This document shows, in pieces, positions 27,970 to 38,663 of a stretch of 64,000 bases of DNA. A model generated the notes under the pieces. It ran no database searches. It was not told where the DNA came from and was given only the letters and a program-made list of their open reading frames with translations. Source of the stretch: Sphingomonadaceae bacterium (GTDB lineage Bacteria; Pseudomonadota; Alphaproteobacteria; Sphingomonadales; Sphingomonadaceae); contig JADZEQ010000009.1 of NCBI GenBank assembly GCA_020850455.1, positions 236,988-300,987 of the forward strand, given 5' to 3'. A program made the position numbers and the translations under genes. The stretch's first letter is position 1; each line of letters starts with the position of its first letter.

Positions 27970-29823
27970 ATGTCTTTCCCCCGTTTGCGTCTGGCTTTGC
28001 TGCTCAGCATCGCCGCCCCCTTGGCCTGCGCCACCCCGGCGCTGGCGCAAAACACGCCCGCCGCCCCTGCGGCGGCGACCGCCAATCCGGCACATGATGC
28101 CCTGTGGCAATTGTTCCGCGACAGTGATGAGGATAGCCTGCGCCGCAACCCGATTGCCGCGCTGTTTCGGGGTGACATGCGCTATGCCGACCGTTTGGGC
28201 GATAATATCACCGATGCCTATTTTGACGGCGAACAGCGCGCCGCTGAAAGCGAACGCGACCGGCTGAACGCGATTGATCGCGCCGCGCTCAACCCGACCG
28301 ATCAGATTGCTTATGATGTATTCCGTTATAATAATGAGGAAACTCTGCGTTTCCTGACCCCGCAGATGCGCGCGCTGACCGTGGTGCGCCCGATCAACCA
28401 TTTTTTCGGCGTCCACACATTTTACCCCAATTTTGCCAGCGGGCGGGGCGGCGCGCCGTTCAACACGGTCGTCGATTATGAAAATAACATCAAACGCCAC
28501 CATGATTTTGCCGTCTATATCGACCGGGCGATCGGCCGTTTCCGCGAAGGCATGGCATCGGGCGTCGTCGAAACCCAGCTGACGATCAACAATGTCATCA
28601 CCCAATTGGACACCCAATTGGCCCAGCCGCTCGAAGAATCGCCTTATTGGGGGCCGACCAGCGTTTTCCCGGCGAGCTTTACCGACGCACAAAAGGCGGA
28701 AGCGACAGCAGCGCTGCGCGCATCGCTGACCAATGAGGTTTTCCCGGCGCTCACCCGGCTGCGCAATTTCCTGCGCGATGAATATCTGTCCCATGCCCGC
28801 GAAGGGCAGGGGTTGATGTATATGCAGGGCGGCGCGGAGCTTTATCGCGCACTGGTGCGGCAGAATACGACGCTCGACCTCGACCCCGAAACCATCCACC
28901 AAACCGGGCTTAGCGAAGTCGCGCGCATCCGCGGTGAGATGGAACGGATCAAGCAGCAGGTCGGCTTTACCGGCACGTTGGAGGAATTTTTCAACCATCT
29001 GCGCACCGACCCGCAGTTCAAGGAATCTTCGCGCGAAAGCCTGACCCAGCGTTATTATGCGGTCGGGCGCGAAGTGGACCAGCGCGTCGGCCAGCTATTT
29101 TCGACGCTGCCGCGCTCCCCGCTCGAAATCCGTCCTTATGAGGAATATCGCGAACGCTTTGAAGCGGGCGGCAGCTATGAAAGCGGCACCCCGGACGGCG
29201 CACGCCCCGGCCGTTTCTATTTCAATGCCTATGACCTGCCGAGCCGCACCACGCCGGGCATCACCACCCTCTACCTCCACGAAGGGGCGCCGGGGCACCA
29301 TTTCCAGATCAGCTTGGCCCAGGAGAATGAGGCGCTACCCAATTTCATGCGCTTTGGCGGCAACACTGCCTATGTCGAAGGCTGGGCGCTCTATGCCGAA
29401 ACGCTGGGTTATGACATGCACATGTTCGATGACCCCTATCAGCATTTCGGCACCTTGTCGGATGAGATGCTGCGCGCCATGCGCCTTGTCGTCGATACCG
29501 GCATTCATGCCAAGGGTTGGACGCGCGATCAGGCGATCGAATATATGCTGTCCAATTCCGATATGGGGCGCACCGATGCAACCGCAGAGGTGGAACGCTA
29601 TATCGCGATCCCCGGACAGGCGCTCGCCTATAAGACCGGCGCGATGACCATCCAGCGACTGCGCCGTCAGGCCGAAAGCGCGCTGGGTGCCAATTTCGAC
29701 ATTCGTGCATTCCATGCCCAAGTGTTGGGGACTGGCGCCCTGCCGCTCCCCGTGCTCGAAGCCAAAATCCAACACTGGATTGGGGAAGTGCAGGCCGCAC
29801 ACGCCGGGCATAGCGGGCACTAA
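27970..29823 (+). CDS. Exported DUF885 metallopeptidase-like protein
   Basis: A 617-residue DUF885 protein with a signal peptide (LRLALLLSIAAPLACATPALAQ). The zinc-binding HEGAPGHHF near residue 437 (HExxxHH) and the downstream EGWALYAE glutamate are the family active-site motifs, seen in gluzincin-like carboxypeptidases. Expected role: hydrolysis of small peptides in the periplasm. The ATG at 27970 is used because the signal peptide begins there; the upstream extension overlaps the amidohydrolase stop and looks non-coding. Confidence 0.9.
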   Translation: MSFPRLRLALLLSIAAPLACATPALAQNTPAAPAAATANPAHDALWQLFRDSDEDSLRRNPIAALFRGDMRYADRLGDNITDAYFDGEQRAAESERDRLNAIDRAALNPTDQIAYDVFRYNNEETLRFLTPQMRALTVVRPINHFFGVHTFYPNFASGRGGAPFNTVVDYENNIKRHHDFAVYIDRAIGRFREGMASGVVETQLTINNVITQLDTQLAQPLEESPYWGPTSVFPASFTDAQKAEATAALRASLTNEVFPALTRLRNFLRDEYLSHAREGQGLMYMQGGAELYRALVRQNTTLDLDPETIHQTGLSEVARIRGEMERIKQQVGFTGTLEEFFNHLRTDPQFKESSRESLTQRYYAVGREVDQRVGQLFSTLPRSPLEIRPYEEYRERFEAGGSYESGTPDGARPGRFYFNAYDLPSRTTPGITTLYLHEGAPGHHFQISLAQENEALPNFMRFGGNTAYVEGWALYAETLGYDMHMFDDPYQHFGTLSDEMLRAMRLVVDTGIHAKGWTRDQAIEYMLSNSDMGRTDATAEVERYIAIPGQALAYKTGAMTIQRLRRQAESALGANFDIRAFHAQVLGTGALPLPVLEAKIQHWIGEVQAAHAGHSGH

Positions 29824-29943
29824 GTTTACGCCCCCGCCCGGCGGATGACCGCCCGGCGGGGGTGGCCCTGCGCTTTTGCCGGCCAAAATTTGTGTGCTAT
29901 AGTTTGCTTGCCTTTCAGGGCTTTGCGCCTATCCTTCGCGCTT

Positions 29944-30984
29944 ATGGGCGTGGTCGCAGCGGTCAAACCAAAGGATATTTTTGCCGCCGATGAATGGGCG
30001 GCGCTGACCCGCGTATCTGGCTGGCGCGGGCTGTGGCTGGTTGCGCATGCATGGGCTAGCATCATCGCCATCATCGCCATCGCGCTATGGATCGGCCATT
30101 GGATTGCCTTTGTCCCCGCCATCGCGCTGATCGGCGGGCGGCAATTGGGGCTGGCGATTTTGATGCATGATGCCGCGCACGGGCTGCTCCACCCCAAGCG
30201 CGCGGTCAATAATTTCGTCGGCCAATGGCTGACCGGCGCGGCGGTCGGCAGTGAGCTTACCGCCTATCGCACCTATCATCTGGCGCACCACCGTTACACC
30301 CAGCAGGCCGAAGACCCCGATTTATCGCTGTCTGCGCCCTTCCCGACCAGCCGGGCGAGCTTGGTGCGCAAAGTTTTTCGCGACCTTAGCGGACAGACTT
30401 TCTTGAAACAGCGCGGCGCGCAATTTGCGCTCGCCGCCAAGGGGCTGCCGATGCTGCTGCGCGGGGAGGCTATGCCCAAGGGGCGCGAAACCAGCGCGGG
30501 CACGATCTTGAACCGCAGCGCGCGCGATGCGGGGCCAGCGGGCATGTCGGCACCGATGGGCGCGCAAGCGGCGGTGACGGTGACCAAATCCACCTTGCGC
30601 TTTTTGCTGGTGCAGGTCGTTCTTCTCGCCCTGTCGCTCAGCCTTTATGGCTGGACGCCCTATCTGCTGTGGCTTGCCGCGCTGGCGACCAGTTTCCAAC
30701 TCGCGCTGCGTATCCGCAATATTGCCGAACATGCCTGCACGGCGACCGGGCCGGGCGACCCATTTAGCCATGCGCGCACAACCCGCGCCAATATTGTCGA
30801 ACGCGCCTTGCTCGCGCCCTATTGGGTCAATTTTCACGCCGAACATCATCTGTTCATGGGGGTGCCCGCTTATCGGCTGGCGCGGGTCCACACCATGCTC
30901 ATCGAACGGGGCTATGGCGCGCGGATGACGATTGCCGATAATTACGCCAGCGTGTTGCGGCTCGTCACCAGCCCCGCTGTTTAG
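29944..30984 (+). CDS. Membrane fatty acid desaturase
   Basis: A 346-residue integral membrane di-iron enzyme. The three histidine boxes are clear: HDAAHG (about residue 75), HLAHHRYTQ (about residue 115) and HAEHHLFMG near residue 300, with hydrophobic segments between them. The sequence after the second box (QQAEDPDLSLSAPFP) is typical of the DesA-like PF00487 family. Substrate regiospecificity is not evident; lipid or carotenoid-type substrates are both seen in the family. Its stop overlaps by 4 bp the stop of the convergent lysyl-tRNA synthetase gene. Confidence 0.88.
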   Translation: MGVVAAVKPKDIFAADEWAALTRVSGWRGLWLVAHAWASIIAIIAIALWIGHWIAFVPAIALIGGRQLGLAILMHDAAHGLLHPKRAVNNFVGQWLTGAAVGSELTAYRTYHLAHHRYTQQAEDPDLSLSAPFPTSRASLVRKVFRDLSGQTFLKQRGAQFALAAKGLPMLLRGEAMPKGRETSAGTILNRSARDAGPAGMSAPMGAQAAVTVTKSTLRFLLVQVVLLALSLSLYGWTPYLLWLAALATSFQLALRIRNIAEHACTATGPGDPFSHARTTRANIVERALLAPYWVNFHAEHHLFMGVPAYRLARVHTMLIERGYGARMTIADNYASVLRLVTSPAV

Positions 30985-32591
30985 GCCTGCGCCAGCGCCT
31001 CGGCAATCAGCGCGCGGCTGTTGGCAATGCCATAAAGCGCGATAAAGCTGCCCATGCGCGGCCCCTGTTCGGAGCCGAGCAAAATTTCATAGAGCGCGCG
31101 GAACCAGTCGCGCAGGCCGGCAAAGCCATAGGCTTCGTCCTTGCCGATCGCATAGACGATATTTTGAATATCCTCTGCCACCGCGTCATCGGGCAGGGCG
31201 GCAAGCGCGGCATCAAGCGCGCGCAGCGCCGCCACTTCGCCACCCGCTGGGGCGCGGCGGTGGAGCGTCGGGGCGATATAGTCGCGATTATAGGCAAGCG
31301 CATGGTCGATCAGCGCGGCAAGTTCGGGGCTGGCCGCGGCTTGCGCCCCCACATGTTTGCCAAGATAGGCAGCAACCTGCGCCGCATCCGCCTTGGCCCC
31401 CAAGACACCCACCAGATTGAGCAACAGGCCAAAGCTGACCGGCGGCCCGACGCGCGGCACGTCGCCGCCATGGATATGGTGCGCCGGATTACCCAATTTT
31501 TTATCGAGCGGCTGGTCGGCATAGGCGGCGCGAAATTGTTCATATTCATCGACCGCGCGCGCGATCACGCCAATGTGGAGCGATTTCGCCGATTTGGGTT
31601 CGCGGTAGAGGAAGAGCGCCAGACTTTCCTTGGTGCCATAGGTCAGCCATTGTTCGATGGAGAGGCCATTGCCCTTGGATTTGGAGATTTTTTCGCCCTT
31701 TTCGTCGAGGAAGAGTTCGTAAATCATCCCCTCTGGCGGGCGCGCGCCGAGGATGCGGGCAATTTTGCCGCCGAGCGCCACGCTGTCGGTCAAATCCTTG
31801 CCGCACATTTCATAATCGACGCCCATCGCCGCCCAGCGCATCCCCCAATCGGGTTTCCACTGCAATTTGGCCGCGCCGCCCAAAACCGACATTTCCACCG
31901 CCCGGCCGCCGTCGCTGTCGTCTGCAAAGGCGATGATCCCGGCTTCGGCATCGACAACGCGCACCGGCACTTGGAGGACGATGCCGCTCTTGGGCGAAAT
32001 CGGCAGCACGGGCGAATAGCTTGCCGCACGTTCGGCGCGCAGCGTCGGCAGCATGACGCCCATAATCTTGTCATAGTTGCGCAGCACCGAACGCAGGGCA
32101 TCGTCAAACGCGCCCGATGCATAACGTTCGGTCGAACTCATGAACTGATAGTCAAAGCCATAGCTGTCGAGGAACTGGCACAGCATCGCATTATTATGCG
32201 CGGCGAAGCTGTCATATTTTTCAAAGGGGTCGGGGATGCGGGTCAGCGGATGGCCGATATATTGTTCGAGCATCGCCCGGTTGGGGACATTGTCGGGCAC
32301 TTTGCGCAGCCCGTCCATATCATCGCTAAAGGCGATGAGCTGGGTCGCCGCGCCGGGTACCAGAAGTTGGTAGGCGCGGCGCACCATGGTGGTGCGCAGC
32401 ACTTCCTGAAACGTGCCGATATGCGGCAGTCCCGACGGGCCATAGCCGGTTTCAAACACCACCGGGCCAAACTCTGCCGGTTTGCCATCGGGCCAGCGTT
32501 TGACGATCTTGCGCGCTTCTTCAAACGGCCAGGCTTTGGACGTGTGGGCGGCGGCGGCGAGATCGTTCAGATTATCCATGATGGGCGCCAT
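30981..32591 (-). CDS. lysK: Class I lysyl-tRNA synthetase
   Basis: A 536-residue class I LysRS, the archaeal-type enzyme found in alphaproteobacteria and spirochaetes instead of class II LysS. The HIGH-like signature is PSGLPHIGT (about residue 52) and the KMSKS-like signature is KISKSKGNG (about residue 290). It charges tRNA-Lys. The first ATG (32591) or the ATG four codons later may be the start. Confidence 0.96.
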   Translation of the reverse strand: MAPIMDNLNDLAAAAHTSKAWPFEEARKIVKRWPDGKPAEFGPVVFETGYGPSGLPHIGTFQEVLRTTMVRRAYQLLVPGAATQLIAFSDDMDGLRKVPDNVPNRAMLEQYIGHPLTRIPDPFEKYDSFAAHNNAMLCQFLDSYGFDYQFMSSTERYASGAFDDALRSVLRNYDKIMGVMLPTLRAERAASYSPVLPISPKSGIVLQVPVRVVDAEAGIIAFADDSDGGRAVEMSVLGGAAKLQWKPDWGMRWAAMGVDYEMCGKDLTDSVALGGKIARILGARPPEGMIYELFLDEKGEKISKSKGNGLSIEQWLTYGTKESLALFLYREPKSAKSLHIGVIARAVDEYEQFRAAYADQPLDKKLGNPAHHIHGGDVPRVGPPVSFGLLLNLVGVLGAKADAAQVAAYLGKHVGAQAAASPELAALIDHALAYNRDYIAPTLHRRAPAGGEVAALRALDAALAALPDDAVAEDIQNIVYAIGKDEAYGFAGLRDWFRALYEILLGSEQGPRMGSFIALYGIANSRALIAEALAQA

Positions 32592-32665
32592 GTGGCGATT
32601 TCGCCCCGCCGCCGCAAGCCCCGTTTGCGCAGCCCGGTTACGAAACCTGTTTAGGAGGCCCCTTT

Positions 32666-33592
32666 TCAGGCACCTGCCGTTGCGGGGGCTGGTGCAGGCA
32701 TATTGGCATCGGCAAAGTCGCTGTCATAGCGGCCAATCAGCGCGCGATCATCATCATTCCAGGGGTGAAAGCGGGGCAGGAAATAGGCGACCCACGCCGG
32801 GATCAGGCGGCGCAAAATCCCCGGCTTGCCCAGCAGGAACCACCAGATGCGCGCGCTGACGCGCCAGCCAGACAGCCCATCCTGCGCCAATAATGCCTTC
32901 ATCCCCGCCACCCGGCGCGGCCAGAACCGCAGCGTGATGACCAGCATCATCAGCGATTTTGCCTTCCACCGCCGCCAGCGCGACCAGCCCTGCGTCGCGT
33001 GGAGATAGGTGTCATAGGCGACACCCTTATGCTCAATTTCCTCCATCGCGTGCCAGCGCCACAGCGCCGCCCATTCGGGGTCCGCGCCATCGAACAGCTT
33101 CGGATCGGCAAGGAAGATGTGCGCCAATATCGCGGTATAATGTTCGAGTGCGATGGTCGCCATCAGATTGACGATGGCGGGGCGGGTGCGGATAAGTTCC
33201 ATCACCTCATCCACATCGGCTTCGAGCGCGCGCAGGTCATAACCCATCGCCGCCACCTTGTTATTAAAGGCGACATGTTCGCGGGTGTGCATGATTTCCT
33301 GCATGGTGAAGGCGCGGATTTCGCCAGCCAATTTGGGCTCAACCCCGTCACGGTGCGCCTTGACCGCTTCGATGAACATCGCTTCCCCCTTGGGAAAAGT
33401 GATGGAGAGCGCGGTCAGGAAAGCGGTGGCAATCGGGTCGCCCGCCATCCACCAGCGGTCAAAGCGCCGGTCATCGCGCCCGAAACGCCGGTCGCGTGGG
33501 GTAATCGACAGATCGACTGGGGTCGGGGTCGTCGCGCTGCTGCGCGGCAATGCCGTAGCGGTAGGGGAGAGTGAAAGGCTGGACATCGACAT
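32666..33592 (-). CDS. PF10118 metal-dependent hydrolase family protein
   Basis: A 308-residue helical protein of the PF10118 (predicted metal-dependent hydrolase) family. Candidate metal ligands recur along the helices: EIMHTREHVAFN (about residue 95), ALEHYTAIL and HAMEEIEHKGVAYD, i.e. ExxH-type pairs reminiscent of ferritin-like di-iron proteins. The activity is unproven. It is divergent from a TetR-family regulator 57 bp away, and the shared promoter has a near-palindromic TTTACATCAATGTCAA, so it is probably under that repressor. Confidence 0.85.
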   Translation of the reverse strand: MSMSSLSLSPTATALPRSSATTPTPVDLSITPRDRRFGRDDRRFDRWWMAGDPIATAFLTALSITFPKGEAMFIEAVKAHRDGVEPKLAGEIRAFTMQEIMHTREHVAFNNKVAAMGYDLRALEADVDEVMELIRTRPAIVNLMATIALEHYTAILAHIFLADPKLFDGADPEWAALWRWHAMEEIEHKGVAYDTYLHATQGWSRWRRWKAKSLMMLVITLRFWPRRVAGMKALLAQDGLSGWRVSARIWWFLLGKPGILRRLIPAWVAYFLPRFHPWNDDDRALIGRYDSDFADANMPAPAPATAGA

Positions 33593-33640
33593 CCTCCGGT
33601 CCCAAAGGGGCTATTGTTATATCGGGGCCAATGGGATATA

Positions 33641-33656
33641 TTTACATCAATGTCAA
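33641..33656. promoter_or_regulatory. Near-palindromic operator candidate
   Basis: TTTACATCAATGTCAA is an inverted repeat (TTTACAT/ATGTCAA with one mismatch, 2-bp centre). It overlaps the start codon of the TetR-family gene and reads as a TTGACA -35 element toward the PF10118 gene. The 12 central bases recur upstream of the monooxygenase gene at 43240-43251. Binding by the adjacent TetR protein is inferred. Confidence 0.5.
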
Positions 33657-34264
33657 TAGCACGTCGTCGTCTCTCACCCGCTGCGTCGCGCCAGATGGCG
33701 CTTGATGCCGCACGCGATATTTTGATCGAATCGGGGCCGCAAGCGGTAACGTTAAAGGCGGTCGCGGGGCGCATCGGGCGCACCCATGCCAATCTGCTCC
33801 ACCATTTTGGCAGCGCAGCCGAATTGCAGCGCGAACTTGCCGCCTTCCTCTGCCACGGAGTGTGCGATGCGATTGGGGAACGGATGCGCGGCCATGCGCC
33901 GGGCGAACATAATGTGCGCGAGATTGTCGACCTGGCCTTTGACAGCTTTAATCAGGGGGGCGCAGGCGCGCTGACCAGCTGGATGCTGATGACCGGCAAT
34001 GAAGGGGCAATCGACCCGGTGGTCAATGCCATCCACCTGCTGATCGACAGCCTGAACCCCGAAGCGCACAAACAAAGATTGCTGCACGAAGATACGCTGG
34101 CGCTGGTGCTGATGGCGCTGGGCGATGCGTTGATTGGCGAAGCGTTGAGCGACGCGATGGCGTTGCAACGCGACACGGCGCGCGCGCTGGCGGCCGAGTT
34201 TATATCGGGACGCATTGCCGCCTTTGAAGCCGAACATGGCATCGTCGAACATGTGCATTTCTGA
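33650..34264 (+). CDS. TetR/AcrR-family transcriptional regulator
   Basis: A 204-residue regulator with an N-terminal helix-turn-helix (RQMALDAARDILIESG; then LKAVAGRIGRTHANLLHHFGS) typical of TetR proteins and a helical ligand-binding C-terminal domain. The start at 33650 lies inside the operator-like repeat, which suggests autoregulation. It probably controls the divergent PF10118 hydrolase, possibly also the flavin monooxygenase at 43.3 kb that has a similar site. The ligand is unknown; hydrophobic acyl compounds are common for this combination. Confidence 0.9.
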   Translation: MSIARRRLSPAASRQMALDAARDILIESGPQAVTLKAVAGRIGRTHANLLHHFGSAAELQRELAAFLCHGVCDAIGERMRGHAPGEHNVREIVDLAFDSFNQGGAGALTSWMLMTGNEGAIDPVVNAIHLLIDSLNPEAHKQRLLHEDTLALVLMALGDALIGEALSDAMALQRDTARALAAEFISGRIAAFEAEHGIVEHVHF

Positions 34265-34282
34265 TTTGCTGTAACGCCGCAG

Positions 34283-35464
34283 CTATTTGCCAAGCGCGCC
34301 GGTTTGCGCCTCGGCTGGCCCTGTGTCGCGCATCAGCATGGCTGACCATGCCAGCGCATCCGCCTGTCGCCGCCGCTCCAACGCAGAGATTACGCCGGTG
34401 CGCACCAGCGGGTCGAACATGGCAACACCGGTGGCATCGGGTGGAACGTCCATAAAATGGCGATAGTGTGCATGGCTTGCGCGCCCATATCCCAAGAGGT
34501 GCGCCACCGCGCGACGGATGTCGCTGGCCAATGTCAGCATCGATCCCGCAGGGTCCATCGACAAAGCTTTGCCAAGCGCGGCCAACGCCGCGCGTAACTG
34601 CCCGCGCCGCAACCGGCTGCGAAACAGGGTCGTATGGTTGCCCGCAGAGGCCCAGCGCCAAAACCGCTTTGGCACATGCCGCGCCGCCGGTTCCTCCGCC
34701 ATCAGCAAGGCCCGCGCCATTTGTTGCGACGCGCACATGGTTTCGACATTTTTCGACATGGTGTGGGGCAATTGGCGATGGCCAACGGTGTGGGCCGGCG
34801 CGGCCATAATCGGGTGGCGGGCCGCAAGACGCAGTTGCAGCAGCAGATCCTCACACCCCTCACGCCCCGCATCGCGCAACCGTGCGTCATAACCACCCAC
34901 CGCCAGCGCCGCGTCCCGATCCAGCAGCAGCGCGCTGCCATTGCCGACGATATTGCGCATCGCCATCAGGGCAAAGGCCGGCCCGCTTACATGATATGGC
35001 ACGGGGGAATGCAGCACATTTGACCGGGCATCGATCTGGCGGGATTGGGCAAACAACATCGTCGGCGTGTCGGATGCTGTATGTGCCAGCGTAATCAGGC
35101 GCGACAAATGGGTTGGATGCCATATGTCGTCGGCATCAATCGGGGCGACCCAACGGGTGCGCGCATCGGCAAGCCCCCGGTTTCGCGCACGCGCAACGCC
35201 CCCATTGGCTTGGGTGAGGAGGCGCGCCCGCGGTTCGCTGGCACAGAAATGGCGGGCAATGTCGGCGGTTGCGTCGGTCGACCCGTCATCCACTATGACG
35301 AGTTCCCAGTCATGATAGGCCTGCGCAACGACGGAGGTGAGCGTTTCACCAATTGTCGCGGCGGCATTGTGGGCGGGCACGACAACCGTCACTGTCGGCG
35401 ACCGTTGGTCAACCAATTGCCATTCCCCCAATTGTGCCCGCGCGGTGGCAGTACAACCATGCAT
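34283..35464 (-). CDS. Glycosyltransferase family 2
   Basis: A 393-residue GT-A glycosyltransferase. The N-terminal catalytic domain shows TVTVVVPAHNAAATIGETL, VIVDDGSTDAT and the metal-binding DADD in WVAPIDADDIW. It would transfer a sugar from a nucleotide sugar to an unknown acceptor, perhaps surface polysaccharide or glycosphingolipid. The C-terminal 150 residues contain no clear second domain. The convergent TetR gene ends 18 bp away. There are no other polysaccharide genes next to it. Confidence 0.88.
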   Translation of the reverse strand: MHGCTATARAQLGEWQLVDQRSPTVTVVVPAHNAAATIGETLTSVVAQAYHDWELVIVDDGSTDATADIARHFCASEPRARLLTQANGGVARARNRGLADARTRWVAPIDADDIWHPTHLSRLITLAHTASDTPTMLFAQSRQIDARSNVLHSPVPYHVSGPAFALMAMRNIVGNGSALLLDRDAALAVGGYDARLRDAGREGCEDLLLQLRLAARHPIMAAPAHTVGHRQLPHTMSKNVETMCASQQMARALLMAEEPAARHVPKRFWRWASAGNHTTLFRSRLRRGQLRAALAALGKALSMDPAGSMLTLASDIRRAVAHLLGYGRASHAHYRHFMDVPPDATGVAMFDPLVRTGVISALERRRQADALAWSAMLMRDTGPAEAQTGALGK

Positions 35465-35579
35465 GCCTATTGATGTGGATGGTCAAAGACAAGTGCCGCC
35501 CTGCGCCATCGCCCCATCCCCGCCCGCACCGCGTGGGAGGATAGGGCGGACTCGCAATTTGCGCCGATTGTCGGCATAG

Positions 35580-36632
<1,053 letters not shown>

Positions 36633-36642
36633 TCCGCAGGCC

Positions 36643-37749
36643 ATGTTATTTCCCCCCACCACCAGCCGACGCCTGATCGTCAAAATCGGTTCGGCGCTGC
36701 TCGTCGATGGTGATGGCAGCGTGCGCGCCGACTGGCTGGCCGATATGGCACGCGACATTGCGGCGCGCGTGGCAGCGGGGCAGCAAGTGGCCGTCGTATC
36801 CTCTGGCGCAATTGCGCTCGGCGCGCGGCGCTTGGCTCTGCCCAAGGGAGGGCGCGCCAGTCTGGAGGATGCACAGGCCGCCGCCGCCGTCGGGCAGATC
36901 GCGCTCAGCCAGATTTGGGCACAAAGCCTCGCCGATGCGGGGCTGACCGCCGCGCAAATTTTGCTGATCCTCGACGATCTGGAAAATCGCCGTCGCTATT
37001 TGAACGCTGCTGCAACGCTCGAACGGCTGCTCAGCATGGGGGCGGTGCCGATCATCAACGAAAATGACAGCGTGGCGACCAGCGAGATTCGCTTTGGCGA
37101 TAATGACCGGCTGGCCGCGCGCGTCGGGCAAGCGGCACGGGCGGACGGCATCCTCCTCCTCTCCGACGTCGATGGGCTTTATGACCGCAACCCGGCCGAG
37201 CCGGGCGCACAGCATATCGCGCGCATCGAACGCATCGATGCGCGCATCCGCGCGATGGCCGATGGCGGTTCAGCATCGGGAATGGGATCGGGCGGGATGG
37301 CATCCAAAATCGCCGCCGCTGAAATTGCCGGCCATGCGGGCATCGACCTTGCCATTGCCAGCGGCGGCGCGGGCCGACCGCTGCGCGATGCGGTGCGCCA
37401 CAGCATATTTGCCGCCGCACACAGGCGCACGCGCGCACGTAAAAACTGGCTCGCCGGGCGGCTGGTGGTGCGCGGCCACATATATGTAGATGCGGGCGCG
37501 GCGCGCGCATTGGTCAAGGGGTCAAGCCTGCTCGCGGTCGGTGTAACCGGGCTAGAGGGCCGGTTCCAACGCGGCGATGTGGTTGATGTTATCACCGCCG
37601 ACAAACAGATTATCGCACGCGGGCTTGCCGAATATGATGCTGGCGATGCCCTGCGCATCATCGGTATCGCCAGCGAGGCGCAGGGGGCGATTTTGGGCTA
37701 TGCACCGCGCAGCGCGATCATCCACCGCGACCATCTGGTGTTGCTGTGA
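36643..37749 (+). CDS. proB: Glutamate 5-kinase
   Basis: A 368-residue ProB with an N-terminal amino-acid-kinase domain (RLIVKIGSALLVDGDG, VSSGAIALG, INENDSVAT, SGMGSGGMASKI) and a C-terminal PUA domain (KGSSLLAVGVTGLEG onward). It catalyses the first step of proline synthesis. The ATG at 36643 is preferred; an ATG at 36607 would overlap the end of obgE. The stop overlaps the next start (GTGA). Confidence 0.96.
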   Translation: MLFPPTTSRRLIVKIGSALLVDGDGSVRADWLADMARDIAARVAAGQQVAVVSSGAIALGARRLALPKGGRASLEDAQAAAAVGQIALSQIWAQSLADAGLTAAQILLILDDLENRRRYLNAAATLERLLSMGAVPIINENDSVATSEIRFGDNDRLAARVGQAARADGILLLSDVDGLYDRNPAEPGAQHIARIERIDARIRAMADGGSASGMGSGGMASKIAAAEIAGHAGIDLAIASGGAGRPLRDAVRHSIFAAAHRRTRARKNWLAGRLVVRGHIYVDAGAARALVKGSSLLAVGVTGLEGRFQRGDVVDVITADKQIIARGLAEYDAGDALRIIGIASEAQGAILGYAPRSAIIHRDHLVLL

Positions 37750-38663
37750 GCGGGCCAGCACCCAAGATTGCCATCACTGGTGCGACCGGCTTTGTTGGCC
37801 AGCATGTGCGCACCGCCGCCGCCGCGCGTGGCTGGCCCGTCCGCGCGCTGACCCGCCAGCCACACACGGGTGACGACGCCGTCCAGTGGGTGACCGGCAC
37901 GCTCGATGATGCGGATGCGCTCGACCAGCTATGCGCGGGTGCGGACGCGCTGCTCCACATCGCAGGCGCGGTCAATGTACCGAGCCGAGCAGCCTTTGCC
38001 CATGCCAATGTTGCCGGGACACAGGCGGTCATCGACGCAGCAAAACGCGCGAATATTCGCCGCTTTGTCCATGTGTCGAGCCTTGCCGCACGGGAACCGG
38101 CGCTGTCCAACTATGGCTGGTCCAAGGCGGGGGCGGAGGATGCGGTGCAGCAAAGCGCGCTCGACTGGCTGATTGTCCGCCCGCCGGGCGTCTTTGGCTC
38201 CCATGACAAAGATGTGCTCGAGATGTTCAAAATGGCGCGGCGTGGCTTTATGCTGTTGCCGCCAGCGGGCCGCGGTTCGTGGATTTATGCGCCCGACCTT
38301 GCCGCACTGTTACTCAATTGTGTCGTTGCTGGGCCATCGGGCGCAATTTTGGAACCCGACGATGGCGCAAGCGCCACCCATGTCGATTTTGCCCGGGCGA
38401 TTGGCGTGGCGGTGGACCGCCCCAACCCCGTCACCATTTCCGCGCCGCGCCCGCTGCTATGGCTCGCCGCGCGCGCCGACCGGCTGGTGCGCGGGGATTT
38501 GGCAAAGCTGACCCCCGACCGCGCCCGATATATGGCGCATCCCAATTGGGCGGCTGACCCGGCGCGCGCACCCGACCCCGCCCTGTGGCAGGCGACCACC
38601 CCGCGCGCCGATGCCCTGCGCGCGACGCATGACTGGTATGCAGAAAATGGCGCTTACGGCTGA
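37746..38663 (+). CDS. NAD(P)-dependent epimerase/dehydratase family protein
   Basis: A 305-residue extended short-chain dehydrogenase with the nucleotide-binding ITGATGFVGQHV at the N-terminus and the catalytic YGWSKAGAE (YxxxK). It starts with GTG overlapping the proB stop (GTGA), so the two are co-translated. Its substrate is unknown. Ceramide reductase CerR of Caulobacter belongs to this superfamily, and a sphingolipid cluster lies 2.5 kb downstream, so a lipid substrate is a possibility, not a finding. The last 10 bp overlap the convergent PycTM-like gene. Confidence 0.85.
   Translation: MSGPAPKIAITGATGFVGQHVRTAAAARGWPVRALTRQPHTGDDAVQWVTGTLDDADALDQLCAGADALLHIAGAVNVPSRAAFAHANVAGTQAVIDAAKRANIRRFVHVSSLAAREPALSNYGWSKAGAEDAVQQSALDWLIVRPPGVFGSHDKDVLEMFKMARRGFMLLPPAGRGSWIYAPDLAALLLNCVVAGPSGAILEPDDGASATHVDFARAIGVAVDRPNPVTISAPRPLLWLAARADRLVRGDLAKLTPDRARYMAHPNWAADPARAPDPALWQATTPRADALRATHDWYAENGAYG

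Noticed and set aside
29831..29862. GC-rich hairpin CCCCCGCC/GGCGGGGG after the DUF885 gene as a terminator
   Set aside because: There is no T-run after the stem and alternative pairings compete; it may contribute to termination but cannot be called.
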